This document shows, in pieces, positions 25,836 to 35,965 of a DNA stretch of 64,000 nucleotides. The notes below the pieces were generated by a model. That model was not told the DNA's origin. It made no database searches and was given only the letters and a program-made list of their open reading frames with translations. The stretch covers positions 62,001 through 126,000 of the forward strand of contig NZ_JAPJDO010000008.1 of NCBI RefSeq assembly GCF_026242045.1. The letters are read 5' to 3'. The translations under genes and the position numbers were made by a program. Within the stretch, counting starts at the first letter, position 1. Each line of letters begins with the position of its first letter. The DNA is from Mycobacterium pinniadriaticum. Its GTDB lineage: Bacteria; Actinomycetota; Actinomycetes; Mycobacteriales; Mycobacteriaceae.

Positions 25836-27346
25836 CGACCGGCCTCCTCACGGGTGTTGAGCACGTTCACCCCGCGGAACAGCGCCGACGGGCAGCCGTG
25901 GCTGACGGCGGCGACCTGACCGGGCTGGGCCTTGCCGCAGTTGAACGCCCCGCCCAGACGCCAGGTCGACGGCCCGCCGACGGCTTCCATCGAGTTCCAG
26001 AAGTCGGTGGTGGTGGCCTGGTAGGCGACATCGCGCAGCTGGCCGTCCAGCCGACCGTTCCGGATCCGGTAGAACCGCTGGCCGGTGAACTGGAAGTTGT
26101 AGCGCTGCATGTCGATCGACCAGGACTTGTCGCCGACGATGTAGATGCCGTCATCGACCCGGCCGATCAGATCGTCGGTGCTCAGATCCTCGGCGCCGGG
26201 CTGCAGTGAGACATTGGCCATCCGCTGGATCGGGACGTGGTGCGCCGAATCGGCGTACGAGCAGCCGTTGGATCGGGCCTGACCCAGCCGCGGCGCGAAC
26301 ACCCGGTCGAGCTGATAGCCGACGAAAATGCCGTCGCGCACCAGATCCCAACTTTGGGCTGCCACCCCTTCGTCGTCGTATCCGATTGTGGCCAACCCGT
26401 ATTCGACGGTACGGTCGGCGGTCACGTTCATCACCGGGGAGCCGTAGCGCATGGTGTTCAGCTTGTCGGGGGTGGCGAACGAGGTGCCGGCGTAGGCCGC
26501 CTCGTAGCCGATCGCACGGTCGTATTCGGTGGCGTGCCCGATGGATTCGTGAATGGTCAGCCACAGGTTGGTCGGGTCGATCACCAGATCGGTCGGGCCG
26601 GCGACCACGCTGGGCGCCTTGGTTTTCTCCGCCAGCAGGATGGGCAACTCGGCCAGCTCCGTGCTCCAGTCCCACACGTCGTCGCCGGCCAGGGCCTCCC
26701 AGCCGCGGGCCATCGGCGGGGCAAGCGTCCGCATCGACTCGAAGCTGCCGGCGGCGGCGTCGACGGCCACCGCCTCCAGCGCCGGCATCACCCGCACCCG
26801 CTGCTGGGTGATCGACGAGCCGAAGGTGTCGGCGTAGAACACCTGCTCCTTGACCGTGTTGGCCATCGCCGATACGTGGTCGACCCCGTCGGAAGCCAGC
26901 AGCCGGCCCGAGTACTCCCCCAGCAGCGCGATCTTGTCGGCGGTCGGCACCGTGAACGGGTCGATCACGTAGGTCGACACCCAGGTCGCGTCGGTGTAGA
27001 CGGGCTCGTGCGCCAGCTCGATGCGCTCGGCGTTCAGCACCGCCAACGAGGTCGCCACCTCGACCGCGCGGCGGGCGGTATCGGCGGCGACCCCGGGGTC
27101 GAGTTCGGCGTGCGAGGCCAAGCCCCAGGTGCCGTCGACGATCACCCGCACCGCCAACCCGATCTCCCGGTCGGTCACCGCACTCTGCAGCTCACCGTCG
27201 CGCAGCTGCACCACTTCGCTGGTGATGGCGTGAATACGCAGGTCGGCGTAGCTGGCGCCGGCCGCGCGGGCCGCTGACAGGGCCGCGTCGGCGAGCGCAT
27301 GGCGGGGCAGGGCCAGGAAGTCGGCGTCAACATCGCGTGGGCTCAC
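25832..27346 (-). CDS. tldD: TldD-type zinc metallopeptidase
   Basis: 504 aa. The catalytic zinc motif HExxxH is intact at residues 266-271 (LWLTIHESIGHATEYDRA). It is preceded by the family N-terminal domain (LADAALSAARAAGASYADLRIHAITSEVVQLRDGELQ) and followed by GCSYADSAHHVPIQRMANVSLQPG and GGVAFNCGKAQPGQ-type C-terminal segments. Partner of TldE, encoded next in the operon after the duplicated linker. GTG start at 27346, 39 bp from the divergent uspA start. It matches the Rv2315c position in M. tuberculosis. Confidence 0.92.
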   Translation of the reverse strand: MSPRDVDADFLALPRHALADAALSAARAAGASYADLRIHAITSEVVQLRDGELQSAVTDREIGLAVRVIVDGTWGLASHAELDPGVAADTARRAVEVATSLAVLNAERIELAHEPVYTDATWVSTYVIDPFTVPTADKIALLGEYSGRLLASDGVDHVSAMANTVKEQVFYADTFGSSITQQRVRVMPALEAVAVDAAAGSFESMRTLAPPMARGWEALAGDDVWDWSTELAELPILLAEKTKAPSVVAGPTDLVIDPTNLWLTIHESIGHATEYDRAIGYEAAYAGTSFATPDKLNTMRYGSPVMNVTADRTVEYGLATIGYDDEGVAAQSWDLVRDGIFVGYQLDRVFAPRLGQARSNGCSYADSAHHVPIQRMANVSLQPGAEDLSTDDLIGRVDDGIYIVGDKSWSIDMQRYNFQFTGQRFYRIRNGRLDGQLRDVAYQATTTDFWNSMEAVGGPSTWRLGGAFNCGKAQPGQVAAVSHGCPSALFRGVNVLNTREEAGR

Positions 27347-27385
27347 GTGCTACACCGTATCGGGCGGGTCGCCGAACCCGCTTTA

Positions 27386-28267
27386 ATGGCGAGGGTGAGG
27401 ACGCGGCGTGTGCACTCCACCCTGCTCGGGTATGGATTGCTGGCGCCGAGCCTGTTCGGGGTGGTGTACTTTCTGCTGCTGCCCATGCTGGTGGTGCTGT
27501 GGCTGAGCCTGCACCGCTGGGACCTGCTGGGGCCCATCCGTTATGTGGGGCTGGACAATTGGCGTTCGGTGCTCACCGACGCCAGCTTCGGCAACTCGCT
27601 GATGGTGACGCTGGTCTTCATCGCGATCGTGGTACCCGCCCAGATCCTGCTCGGCCTGCTGGCAGCCGGGCTGTTGGCTCGCGAGCTGCCGGGAAGTGGT
27701 GTGTTTCGCACGGTGTACGTGCTGCCGTGGGTGTGCTCGCCGCTGGCGGTGGCGGTGCTGTGGCATTGGATCCTGGCGCCGACCGACGGCGCGGTGAGCA
27801 CCGTGGTGGGCCACCGCATCGAATGGCTCACCGATCCGGGGTTGGCACTGCCGGTCGTCTCCGCGGTCACCGTGTGGACCAACGTCGGGTATGTGACCCT
27901 GTTCTTCCTCGCCGGCATCCTGGCGATTCCACCGCAGATCCACGCCGCGGCTCGCCTCGACGGCGCGACGGGCTGGCAGCGGTTCTGGCACATCACGCTG
28001 CCGATGCTGCGTCCCACCCTGTTCTTCGTCTCGGTGACCGGCATCGTCAGCGCGGCCCAGGTCTTCGACACCGTGTACGCATTGACCGGCGGCGGCCCGG
28101 CCGGACGCACCGATCTGGTGGCGCACCGCATCTACGCCGAGGCGTTCGGGGCCGCCGCGATCGGGCGGGCGGCGGTGATGGCGCTGGTGCTGTTCGTCAT
28201 CCTGGTCGGCGCGACGGTCGTCCAGCACCTCTATTTCCGCCGGCGGATCAGCTATGACCTCACGTAA
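27386..28267 (+). CDS. uspA: UspA-like sugar ABC permease
   Basis: About 293 aa, six TM helices. The conserved EAA loop reads HAAARLDGATGWQRFWHITLPMLRPT. It closely follows the M. tuberculosis UspA pattern (LSLHRWDLLGPIRYVGLDNWRSVLTD). UspABC imports amino-sugar compounds. Start: ATG 27386, or GTG 27395, which lies 7 nt after TTTAAT and would suit a leaderless mRNA. It diverges from tldD, as in Rv2315c/Rv2316. Overlaps uspB by 14 bp. No ATPase gene is in the operon. Confidence 0.9.
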   Translation: MARVRTRRVHSTLLGYGLLAPSLFGVVYFLLLPMLVVLWLSLHRWDLLGPIRYVGLDNWRSVLTDASFGNSLMVTLVFIAIVVPAQILLGLLAAGLLARELPGSGVFRTVYVLPWVCSPLAVAVLWHWILAPTDGAVSTVVGHRIEWLTDPGLALPVVSAVTVWTNVGYVTLFFLAGILAIPPQIHAAARLDGATGWQRFWHITLPMLRPTLFFVSVTGIVSAAQVFDTVYALTGGGPAGRTDLVAHRIYAEAFGAAAIGRAAVMALVLFVILVGATVVQHLYFRRRISYDLT

Positions 28268-29066
28268 CGCGCTGATCTACCTCGGGCTCCTGGCCGGTGC
28301 ACTGATCACCTTGGCGCCGTTCGGGTTGGGCCTGCTGACGTCGTTCACCTCCGCGCAGCAGTTCGCCACCGGAACCCCGCTGTCGCCGCCCAGCCCGCCG
28401 ACCCTGGCCAACTACGCCGGGCTCGGTGCCGCGGGCTTCGGCCGGGCACTGGCGGTGACCGCGCTGATGACGGCGATGATCACGCTCGCCCAGCTGACGT
28501 TCTCGGTGCTGGCAGGGTATGCGTTCGCCCGCCTGGAGTTCCCCGGCCGAGATGGCCTGTTCTGGATGTACGTCGCCACCCTGATGGTGCCGGGCACCGT
28601 CACCGTCGTGCCGCTGTATCTGATGATGGCCGAGTTGGGACTGCGGAACACGTTCTGGGCGTTGGTGTTGCCGTTCCTGTTCGGCTCTCCGTATGCGATC
28701 TTCCTGTTGCGTGAGTACTTTCGCGGCATCCCCGCCGATCTGGTCAACGCCGCCCGCCTGGACGGGGCCAACACCCTGGACGTGATCGTGCACGTGGTGC
28801 TTCCGGCCAGCAAGCCGATTCTGGTGACACTGACATTGATCACCATTGTGAGTCAATGGAATTCGTTCATGTGGCCACTTGTCATCACCAGCGGCGGCAC
28901 CTGGCGGGTGCTGACGGTCGCGACGGCCGGGCTGCAGACGCAGTACAACGCGCAGTGGACGTTGGTGATGGCGGCGACGACGGTGGCGATCGTCCCGCTG
29001 ATCGCGCTGTTCCTGGTGTTCCAGCGCCAGATCGTGCGCTCGATCGTCGTCACGGGGCTGAAATGA
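28254..29066 (+). CDS. uspB: UspB-like sugar ABC permease
   Basis: 270 aa, six TM helices of the MalG type. EAA loop: GIPADLVNAARLDGANTLDVIVHVVLPASKPIL. It is the second permease half of the UspABC importer. The start overlaps uspA by 14 bp and its stop overlaps the uspC start (ATGA), a tightly coupled operon. Confidence 0.9.
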   Translation: MTSRNALIYLGLLAGALITLAPFGLGLLTSFTSAQQFATGTPLSPPSPPTLANYAGLGAAGFGRALAVTALMTAMITLAQLTFSVLAGYAFARLEFPGRDGLFWMYVATLMVPGTVTVVPLYLMMAELGLRNTFWALVLPFLFGSPYAIFLLREYFRGIPADLVNAARLDGANTLDVIVHVVLPASKPILVTLTLITIVSQWNSFMWPLVITSGGTWRVLTVATAGLQTQYNAQWTLVMAATTVAIVPLIALFLVFQRQIVRSIVVTGLK

Positions 29067-30337
29067 GCTGGCCGCCGCGGTCATCCAGCAGGATGTTGGC
29101 GGGGTTGGTCGCGGTCGCACTGCTGCTGGTGGCCGGCGTGCTGGTGTTGGGCCGGGCCGGCGAATCGTCCGGCAGGATCGTGATCACCGTGCGGCTGTGG
29201 GACCCCGCGGTGGCCGCCGCGTACACCGCGTCCTTCGCGGAGTTCACCCGCACCCACCCCGACATCGACGTGCGCACCAACGTCGTGCCCTACGCCAGCT
29301 ACTTCACCACCCTGCGCACCGATGTCGCCGGTGGTGGCGCCGACGACATTTTCTGGATCAACAACGCCAGTCTCGCCGAGTACGCCGACAGTCACCGGCT
29401 GCTGGCCATCGAGCCCAGTCCGGACTGGGACCCGTCAGTGATCGAGCAATTCACCCGCAACGGCGCACTGTGGGGTGTGCCGCAGTTGACCGACGCCGGA
29501 ATCGCCCTCTATTACAACGCCGATCTGTTGGCCGGCGACGGTGTCGAGCCAGCCGAACTGGACACGCTGCGCTGGGATCCCGACCCGGGCATCGACACCC
29601 TGCGGCCGATGTTGACGCGGCTGACCCACGGCCGGCAGTGGGGTTACAACGCGGCCAACGACCTACAGGCCATCTATATCAACTACATCGGCTCGGCCGG
29701 TGGGGTGTTCACCGACGGTGACCGGTTCGCCTTCGACAACCCGCCGGCCGTCACCGCGTTCGCCTACATCGTCGGCCTGATCAACACCGATCACGTCGCC
29801 CCGCCGGCGTCCGACACCAACGACAACGGCGACTTCTCCCGCAACCAGTTCCTGTCCGGGCGGATGGCGCTGTTCCAGTCGGGCACCTACAACCTGGCCC
29901 AGGTCGCCGAACAAGCACCGTTTCGCTGGGGTGTGGCGCTGTTGCCCGCCGGCCCGTCGGGCCGGGTCAGCGTGACCAACGGCATCGTCGCCGCCGGCAA
30001 TCCGGCCAGCCGTCACCCCGCCGCGGTCCGCGAGGTGTTGACCTGGCTGGGCAGTACCCGCGGCAACTCCTATGTCGGCCGCCATGGCGCAGCCATCCCC
30101 GCGGTCCTGCCCGCCCAACAGGTGTACTTCGACTACTGGTCGGCCAAGGGTGTCGACGTGACACCCTTCTTCACGGTGCTCGACGGCCCCCGGATCGCCG
30201 CGCCGGGCGGCGCCGGTTTCGCCGCCGGCTACCAGGCGATCCAGCCCTACTTCGACGAGATGTTCCTCGGCAGAATGCCCGTCACGGAGGCGTTGGCCAC
30301 CGCCCAGAGCGCGGCCAACACCGCCGCCACACGCTAG
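29063..30337 (+). CDS. uspC: UspC-like extracellular sugar-binding protein
   Basis: 424 aa. An N-terminal hydrophobic segment (residues ~10-32) is followed by a type 1 solute-binding fold ([90 protein letters not shown]). No Cys occurs at the end of the signal region, so it appears membrane-anchored or cleaved, not lipidated. It delivers amino-sugar substrate to UspAB. Its TAG shares a CTAG palindrome with the stop of the convergent ecfT gene. Confidence 0.9.
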   Translation: MSWPPRSSSRMLAGLVAVALLLVAGVLVLGRAGESSGRIVITVRLWDPAVAAAYTASFAEFTRTHPDIDVRTNVVPYASYFTTLRTDVAGGGADDIFWINNASLAEYADSHRLLAIEPSPDWDPSVIEQFTRNGALWGVPQLTDAGIALYYNADLLAGDGVEPAELDTLRWDPDPGIDTLRPMLTRLTHGRQWGYNAANDLQAIYINYIGSAGGVFTDGDRFAFDNPPAVTAFAYIVGLINTDHVAPPASDTNDNGDFSRNQFLSGRMALFQSGTYNLAQVAEQAPFRWGVALLPAGPSGRVSVTNGIVAAGNPASRHPAAVREVLTWLGSTRGNSYVGRHGAAIPAVLPAQQVYFDYWSAKGVDVTPFFTVLDGPRIAAPGGAGFAAGYQAIQPYFDEMFLGRMPVTEALATAQSAANTAATR

Positions 30338-31164
30338 ATGCCGACGTTGGCCAGCACCGTCACCTGCAACACCACCGACACCGCACACACCGTCGCCGAG
30401 ATCGCCAATACCACCCAGTCGGCCCGTCGCGGACCTGACGGTGCCGCCGAGATCTGTCCGGTCCCACCTCGCGCGGTGATCGCGTCGCCCATCTCGTCGG
30501 CGCGCCGCAGCGCCACCGTGATCCCCGCCGCCATCAGGTCCACCATCTCGATGGCCCAACGCCGGCGCCGGGCCCGGCGACTGGTCAACACCGGCCGGGG
30601 GCGCAAGCGACGCGCGGCGTAGAGCAAGCGGAACTCGTCGAGCAGCATCGGAAAGGCCCGCAGCGACAACGCCAGTGCCACCGCCCAATCATCGACCGGG
30701 ATGCGAAGGAACCGCAGTGGGCGGCCCAGCCGCACCACCGCGGGTGCGACGTCGGCGACGTTCGTCGTCCACGACACCAACATGCCCAACCCCAACAGCA
30801 CGACCGACACCACGGTGATGCGCACGAATTTGAGCAGCCCGCCGAGCGCGATGTCGTAGGAACCCAGATGCAGTACCGGAGTCCCGCCGCCCAGCGTCGC
30901 GGTGACCGCGCCGAGAAGCAGCAGGAACCACAGCCACTTCGGCACCGACGGCACGACACCGCGCGGGATGCGGGCCAGCCGGACCGCGACAGCGATGAGG
31001 ATGGCAACCAGCGCGATCGGTACCCAATCCGGATAGAACGCGAGCAGGGCGGAAAATCCCAGCACGACGATCAGTTTGGTGCCCGCCCAGAGCTCGTGGA
31101 TCGGCGAGGTACCGGGCACCGGACGCAGCAGCACCACCGGGCGGTTCTGACGGGCGGTGGTCAT
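30334..31164 (-). CDS. ECF transporter T component (EcfT)
   Basis: 276 aa from ATG 31164. Four or five TM helices in the N-terminal two thirds ([48 protein letters not shown]) and the coupling-helix region [20 protein letters not shown] and [14 protein letters not shown], which contain the Ala-Arg-Gly/Ala-Arg-Arg type motifs that contact the ATPases. It is the energy-coupling membrane subunit of a vitamin or cofactor importer. The start overlaps the stop of the upstream ABC gene (ATGA). Matches Rv2325c by context. Confidence 0.88.
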   Translation of the reverse strand: MTTARQNRPVVLLRPVPGTSPIHELWAGTKLIVVLGFSALLAFYPDWVPIALVAILIAVAVRLARIPRGVVPSVPKWLWFLLLLGAVTATLGGGTPVLHLGSYDIALGGLLKFVRITVVSVVLLGLGMLVSWTTNVADVAPAVVRLGRPLRFLRIPVDDWAVALALSLRAFPMLLDEFRLLYAARRLRPRPVLTSRRARRRRWAIEMVDLMAAGITVALRRADEMGDAITARGGTGQISAAPSGPRRADWVVLAISATVCAVSVVLQVTVLANVGI

Positions 31165-33215
31165 GACGGCCCCTCGGTCAGCACACCGTCGCTCAGGTGC
31201 AGGGTGCGCGGGCACAGCTCTTCCAGACCGACGAAGTCGTGCGAGATCACCACGACGGTCAGGCCGCTGTTGCGGCGCAGGTCGCTCAGCAACCGCAGCA
31301 GACCACGCTGGCTGGCGGCATCCAGGCCGGCCAGTGGCTCGTCGAGGATCAGCGCCTGCGGTGAGCGGGCCAGCAACCCGGCGATCACCACCCGGCGCAT
31401 CTGCCCGCCGGAGAGCTGGTCGATGCGTCGTTTCGCCAGTGACGCATCCAGGCCGACCTTCGCCAGTGCGGCGATCACCCGGGACTGATCATGGGGCGAA
31501 AACCCAGCTGCAGAAGCAACTTCGAGGTCGACACGGCTGCGCATCAGCTGCAACCGGGCGGCCTGGAAGGCGATCGCCACCTCGCCGACACATTCGGCGG
31601 CGGGGCGCCCACGGACCAGGCAGGATCCGGTGGTCGGCGTGCTCAATCCGGCCATGATCCAGGCCAGGGTGGACTTGCCGGAACCGTTGCCGCCGTGGAT
31701 CAGGACACCGTCGCCGTCATGGACGGTGAAGCCGACATCGCGCAGAGCGGTCTTGGCCCACGGTGTGCCGCTAGCATATTCGTGGCCGACATGCTCCAGC
31801 CGCAACACCGGTTCGGCGGCCGCACGCGGGCTCACGCTGACCGTCGGTGCGGGCGCCGCGGCGATCTCCACCATGTCGGTGTTGTCCAGCGACTCGCTGA
31901 GGTTGACGATCCGGTCGGCGGTGTCGGCCTCGTTGTTGTAGTGGGTGATCTGTAAGAGCGCCATCCGGTGACGTTCGGTGAGACCGGCCAACACCGTCAG
32001 CAGCGCCTCCCGCCCGCGCTGGTCCACCATGCTGGTGACCTCGTCGGCGATCAGCATCGCCGGCTGGCGTGCCAGCGCCGCGGCCACCGCCAACCGTTGC
32101 AGCTCGCCTCCGGACAGCCCACCGGTGTCACGCTCTTCCATACCGGCCAGCCCGACCTCGCCGAGCAGTCCCGCGATGTCGGTGTGAGTGCCCGGCGGCA
32201 AGCCCCACACCACGTCGTCGGCGACTCGGGTTCCGAGCACCTGGCTTTCCGGGTGCTGCATGATGACCGCCGTCCCGCCGAGCTGACCGAGGCCGACAGC
32301 CCCGGGCCGTTCGATCGAACCGGAGGAGGGTTCCCGGCCGGACAGCAGCAGCATCAGCGTGGTCTTACCGGAGCCGTTGGCGCCGGTGATCGCGACGTGT
32401 TCCCCGGCGTCGACGGTCAGGGTCAGCGGCGCAAGCGCGTCATGCGCGGCGTTCGGGTAGCGGAACCGGGCGTCGACCAGCCGCACCGGAACCGGCGCGA
32501 CCGGGCCGGATTCGTCGAGGGTCTCGAGCTTGTGCACGTCCGGGATGCCGCGCAGCCGCTCCAGTACCCGCGACAGCGCCCACCACCCGACCAGGGTCAC
32601 GACCATGATCGAGAAGATCGCGTAGACCATCAACAGCACCGGCCAGTACTGCAGACCGAGGCCGAACAGGTGCCGAGCGTCCTGCGCGGCCGGCCGGAAC
32701 GGTTCGAAACGCGAGACCACCCTGATCACGCCGTCGAAATTGGCGGTCATCGCCGCGAAGGTCAGGTTGCGCAGCCGCACCAGCACGGTCAGGGCGGCGA
32801 TGATGAAGAGTCCGAAGACCACTCCGGCCAGCAGACCGACCGCGATGACGGTCGGGGTGCCGCGCCGGCGGCGCTTCATGATGCCGGCCAGGCCGCCGAC
32901 GTAGGCGCAGTTGACGACGACCATCAGGCCGCTGACACCGGCGATCAGGAACGCGACGATGCTCGCCGCGACGGTGGAGGCCAGCAGGACGCGGAGGCGG
33001 TAGCGGTAGCCGAGCAGTCCCATCGGGACGGTGGTGAGCAGCGACAGTCCCCCGGCGAAGGGCACGACGACGGAAATGATCGACAGTGCGGCGGCCAGTG
33101 CGGCCATCACCGAAGCCTGGGCCATCTCGACAGGTGACAGCGAGCGGCCCCGACGGCGATCGATCGACGGGCCGGAGGGTTGCTGCGCGGGCGCCTCCGG
33201 TCTCGTCGCGGTCAT
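31161..33215 (-). CDS. Fused ECF S component plus two ABC ATPase domains
   Basis: 684 aa from ATG 33215. Residues ~27-220 are a multi-TM S-component-like domain ([43 protein letters not shown]). ATPase 1 follows with Walker A GANGSGKT at 278-285, LSGGE at 367-371 and Asp391-Glu392. ATPase 2 has Walker [10 protein letters not shown] at 508-516, LSGGQ and LILDEP. This puts substrate capture and both motor domains in one chain, with EcfT the next gene. The substrate is not readable from sequence. Same arrangement as Rv2326c. A GTG at 33218 is an alternative start. Confidence 0.88.
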   Translation of the reverse strand: MTATRPEAPAQQPSGPSIDRRRGRSLSPVEMAQASVMAALAAALSIISVVVPFAGGLSLLTTVPMGLLGYRYRLRVLLASTVAASIVAFLIAGVSGLMVVVNCAYVGGLAGIMKRRRRGTPTVIAVGLLAGVVFGLFIIAALTVLVRLRNLTFAAMTANFDGVIRVVSRFEPFRPAAQDARHLFGLGLQYWPVLLMVYAIFSIMVVTLVGWWALSRVLERLRGIPDVHKLETLDESGPVAPVPVRLVDARFRYPNAAHDALAPLTLTVDAGEHVAITGANGSGKTTLMLLLSGREPSSGSIERPGAVGLGQLGGTAVIMQHPESQVLGTRVADDVVWGLPPGTHTDIAGLLGEVGLAGMEERDTGGLSGGELQRLAVAAALARQPAMLIADEVTSMVDQRGREALLTVLAGLTERHRMALLQITHYNNEADTADRIVNLSESLDNTDMVEIAAAPAPTVSVSPRAAAEPVLRLEHVGHEYASGTPWAKTALRDVGFTVHDGDGVLIHGGNGSGKSTLAWIMAGLSTPTTGSCLVRGRPAAECVGEVAIAFQAARLQLMRSRVDLEVASAAGFSPHDQSRVIAALAKVGLDASLAKRRIDQLSGGQMRRVVIAGLLARSPQALILDEPLAGLDAASQRGLLRLLSDLRRNSGLTVVVISHDFVGLEELCPRTLHLSDGVLTEGPS

Positions 33216-33322
33216 CACCCGATTCTGCCAGCCGTCGCGGGCGGGGACTCGGTTCGACCGGCCGCCACCCCGGGCGGCTGTGGACGTGCTGTGAGAAGAA
33301 CCACCGCCTCGGACCAAGACAA

Positions 33323-33339
33323 ACATAGTACTTCTATGT
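33323..33339 (+). promoter_or_regulatory. MarR operator palindrome
   Basis: A perfect 6-bp inverted repeat, ACATAG and CTATGT with a 5-nt spacer, ends 4 bp before the marR start codon. The 17-bp size and AT-rich arms suit a MarR dimer. Since the ECF gene starts 108 bp away on the other strand, the site may also affect that promoter. Confidence 0.65.
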
Positions 33340-33343
33340 AAAT

Positions 33344-33802
33344 ATGGACCGCATGCGCCCGCCACCGTCGCAGACAGGACTGGGGTCCGAGCTGCTCTCC
33401 GTCGTCGCGCGGCTCAACCGGCTGGCCACCCAGCGCATCCGGTTGCCGCTGCCGTGGGCACAGGCCCGCCTGCTCAGCACCATCGACGACCAGGGTGAGG
33501 CACGCATCTCCGACCTGGCCGAACTCGACCACTGCTCGCAGCCGACGATGACCACCCAGGTCCGTCGCCTCGAGGACGCCGGCCTGGTGGCCCGCACCCC
33601 CGATCCCGACGATGCGCGTGCAGTCCGCATTCGCATCACCCCCGAGGGCCAGAAGATCCTGGCCCGGGTCCGCGCGGACCGCGCCGCGGTGATCGATCCG
33701 CGCATCGAGCGGCTCTCCGGCGAGGACCGCGAAATTCTGTCGAACGCCGTCGGGGCACTGCATCGCCTCCTCGACGACCTCGACACCTCCCCGAGAAGTT
33801 AG
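33344..33802 (+). CDS. MarR-family transcriptional regulator
   Basis: 152 aa. Winged helix at about residues 40-110: [69 protein letters not shown], with the classic D-x-R-A wing. Matches the Rv2327 position next to the ECF genes. It is followed 13 bp later by an MFS transporter and an LLM oxidoreductase gene, the usual MarR-efflux arrangement. Starts at ATG 33344 or 33353; an operator lies directly upstream. Confidence 0.9.
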   Translation: MDRMRPPPSQTGLGSELLSVVARLNRLATQRIRLPLPWAQARLLSTIDDQGEARISDLAELDHCSQPTMTTQVRRLEDAGLVARTPDPDDARAVRIRITPEGQKILARVRADRAAVIDPRIERLSGEDREILSNAVGALHRLLDDLDTSPRS

Positions 33803-33815
33803 GAGTGAGCCACTC

Positions 33816-35063
33816 GTGTGGCGCCAACCCAAGGCCGTCTGGGCCGTCGCGTTCGCATCCGTCGTCGCCTTCATGGGCATCGGACTCGTCGACCCGATCC
33901 TGAAACCCATCGCCGACAACCTGGACGCCACACCGTCACAGGTGTCCCTGCTGTTCACCAGCTACATGGCGGTGATGGGCGTGGCAATGCTCATCACCGG
34001 CGTGGTGTCCAGCCGCATCGGCCCGAAACGCACACTGCTGCTGGGCCTGGTGATCATCATCGCCGGCGCCGGGCTGGCCGGGATGAGCGACACCGTCGTG
34101 GGCATCGTCGGCTGGCGCGCGCTGTGGGGCCTGGGCAACGCCCTGTTCATCGCGACCGCGCTGGCCACGATCGTCAACTCGGCGCGCGGCTCGGTAGCCC
34201 AAGCCATCATCCTCTACGAGGCGGCGCTGGGCCTGGGCATAGCGGTCGGTCCGCTGGTCGGCGGTGCGCTGGGGTCGATCTCCTGGCGCGGCCCGTTCTT
34301 CGGGGTGTCGGCCCTGATGGCCCTCGCGTTGGTGGTGACGGCGCTACTGCTGCCGGAAACCCCGCGCCCGCAACGGATGACGACACTGGCCGATCCGTTC
34401 CGGGCGCTGCGGCACCGGGGTCTGTTCGGCGTCGCGGTCACCGCGCTGCTGTACAACTTCGGCTTCTTCACGCTGCTGGCGTTCACCCCGTTCCCGCTCG
34501 ATATGACGGCGCACGAAATCGGCCTGATCTTCTTCGGCTGGGGCGTGGCACTGGCGTTCACCTCGGTGGTCGTCGCCCCGCGTCTGCAGCACCGGTTCGG
34601 CACCGTGCGGGTGCTGCTGATCAATCTGCTGTGCTTTTCGACGCTGCTGGCGGTGATGGCCGTGTTCACCGAGAACAAGGCGGTGCTGGCCGGGTGTGTG
34701 GTGGTGGGCGGATTGTTCATCGGCATCAACAACACGCTGATCACCGAGACCGTGATGAAAGCCGCACCCGTCGAACGTGGGGTGGCCTCGGCGGCCTACA
34801 GCTTCATGCGGTTCGGCGGGGCCGCCGTCGCCCCCTGGCTGGCCGGGGTGCTCGGCGAGCGGGTCAGCGTGCACCTGCCGTTCTGGGTGGGTGCCGGCGC
34901 GGTGCTGCTCGGCGCGGTGGCGCTGGCGGTGACGGCCCGGCATCTGAGCGCTATTGACACGTCCGGCGGGCAGGAGCGAAGCGACTCGGGGCATGTGAAG
35001 CATGATGAGCTGGAGGAGATCACCGACCAGGCCACTGCGGTGACCGTCGGCAACGACAGCTGA
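33816..35063 (+). CDS. MFS efflux transporter
   Basis: 415 aa, 12 TM helices. Start of the family pattern: AVWAVAFASVVAFMGIGLVDPILKPIADNLDATPSQVSLLFTSY, then the A motif region GVVSSRIGPKRTLLLGLV. A polar C-terminal tail of ~35 residues (LSAIDTSGGQERSDSGHVKHDELEEITDQ) is cytosolic. Likely drug or metabolite export under the adjacent MarR. GTG start with AGGAGTGAG about 8 nt upstream, overlapping the marR stop. Confidence 0.88.
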   Translation: MWRQPKAVWAVAFASVVAFMGIGLVDPILKPIADNLDATPSQVSLLFTSYMAVMGVAMLITGVVSSRIGPKRTLLLGLVIIIAGAGLAGMSDTVVGIVGWRALWGLGNALFIATALATIVNSARGSVAQAIILYEAALGLGIAVGPLVGGALGSISWRGPFFGVSALMALALVVTALLLPETPRPQRMTTLADPFRALRHRGLFGVAVTALLYNFGFFTLLAFTPFPLDMTAHEIGLIFFGWGVALAFTSVVVAPRLQHRFGTVRVLLINLLCFSTLLAVMAVFTENKAVLAGCVVVGGLFIGINNTLITETVMKAAPVERGVASAAYSFMRFGGAAVAPWLAGVLGERVSVHLPFWVGAGAVLLGAVALAVTARHLSAIDTSGGQERSDSGHVKHDELEEITDQATAVTVGNDS

Positions 35064-35088
35064 CCTAGGGCCGACCCCGAGGAGAACG

Positions 35089-35961
35089 ATGCAGTTCTGG
35101 TGCGGCACCCCGTTCATGAAGCCGACGGAAGCTCCGGCGGTGGCACGCATGGTCGACGAAGCCGGCTACGACGGCATGATCTGCGCCGATCACCTGATCT
35201 ATCCGCGGGACCTTCGCTCGCCCTACCCGTCGCCGACCGGGAAGCCGGGCTGGCCGCCGGAGACCGTGTGGCCGGACACCTGGGTACTGATCGGGGCGAT
35301 GGCCGCGGTGACGACGCGACTGCGGTTTTCCAACGCGGTCTATATCGCACCGGCCCGCCCGCTGCTGGAAGTCGCCAAGCAGGTGGCGACGGCGGCATCG
35401 CTGTCCCACGGCAGGGTGTCGCTCGGCGTCGGAATCGGTTGGATGCGTGAGGAATACGAGCTGCTGGGCCAGGAGTTCGCCAACCGCGGCAAACGCCTCG
35501 ACGAGATGATCCCCGCCCTGCGGGCGCTATGGCAGGGCGGCTGGGTGTCGTGGAGCGGCCAGCATTATCAGGTGCCGGAGATGATGATCGAGCCGCATCC
35601 GCCCGAGCCGGTACCGATCCTGTGCGGCGGCGAGTCCGACGCCGCGCTGCGCCGCGCCGCGCGATTGTGCGACGGCTGGATCGGCACCGCATATGCCTGG
35701 GACGATGCCGTGGCCCACGTCGCCAAGCTGGATGCGCTTCGCCGCGAATTCGGTCGCGCGGAGGACCCTTTCGAGATCATGTTGGCGCTGATCGATCCAC
35801 CCTCGCCCGATCTGTACAAGCGCGCCGAGGACATCGGGATCACGGCGGTGATGTGCGCGCCGTGGATGTCGGAGCCCACCGTCGCCGCCGGCGGCGACGT
35901 CGAGCGCTACCGCGGCCCGATCGAGAAGTTCGCCGAAACCGTGGTCGCCCAATGCCGGTGA
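35089..35961 (+). CDS. LLM-class (F420-type) oxidoreductase
   Basis: 290 aa, luciferase-like monooxygenase TIM barrel: YDGMICADHLIYPRD, VWPDTWVLIGAMAAVTTRLRFSNAVYIAPARPLLEVAKQVATAASLSHGRVSLGVGIGWMREEYELLG, then PVPILCGGESDAALRRAARLCDGWIG. Mycobacterial members usually use F420, though FMN cannot be excluded. It follows the MFS gene by 25 bp with GAGGAGAAC before the ATG, so it belongs to the MarR operon. It ends 4 bp from the convergent bestrophin gene. Confidence 0.88.
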   Translation: MQFWCGTPFMKPTEAPAVARMVDEAGYDGMICADHLIYPRDLRSPYPSPTGKPGWPPETVWPDTWVLIGAMAAVTTRLRFSNAVYIAPARPLLEVAKQVATAASLSHGRVSLGVGIGWMREEYELLGQEFANRGKRLDEMIPALRALWQGGWVSWSGQHYQVPEMMIEPHPPEPVPILCGGESDAALRRAARLCDGWIGTAYAWDDAVAHVAKLDALRREFGRAEDPFEIMLALIDPPSPDLYKRAEDIGITAVMCAPWMSEPTVAAGGDVERYRGPIEKFAETVVAQCR

Positions 35962-35965
35962 GCGC

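Noticed and set aside
23870..26209. A 779-codon plus-strand open frame opposite tldE and the CMD gene
   Set aside because: It has no recognisable motifs and is antisense to genes with clear catalytic motifs; long antisense frames are expected at this GC content.
34960..35063. A coupling repeat at the end of the MFS gene, from its AGGAGCGAAGCGAC sequence
   Set aside because: It lies inside the MFS coding region as a polar C-terminal tail, is not duplicated and is not bracketed by DTGA.
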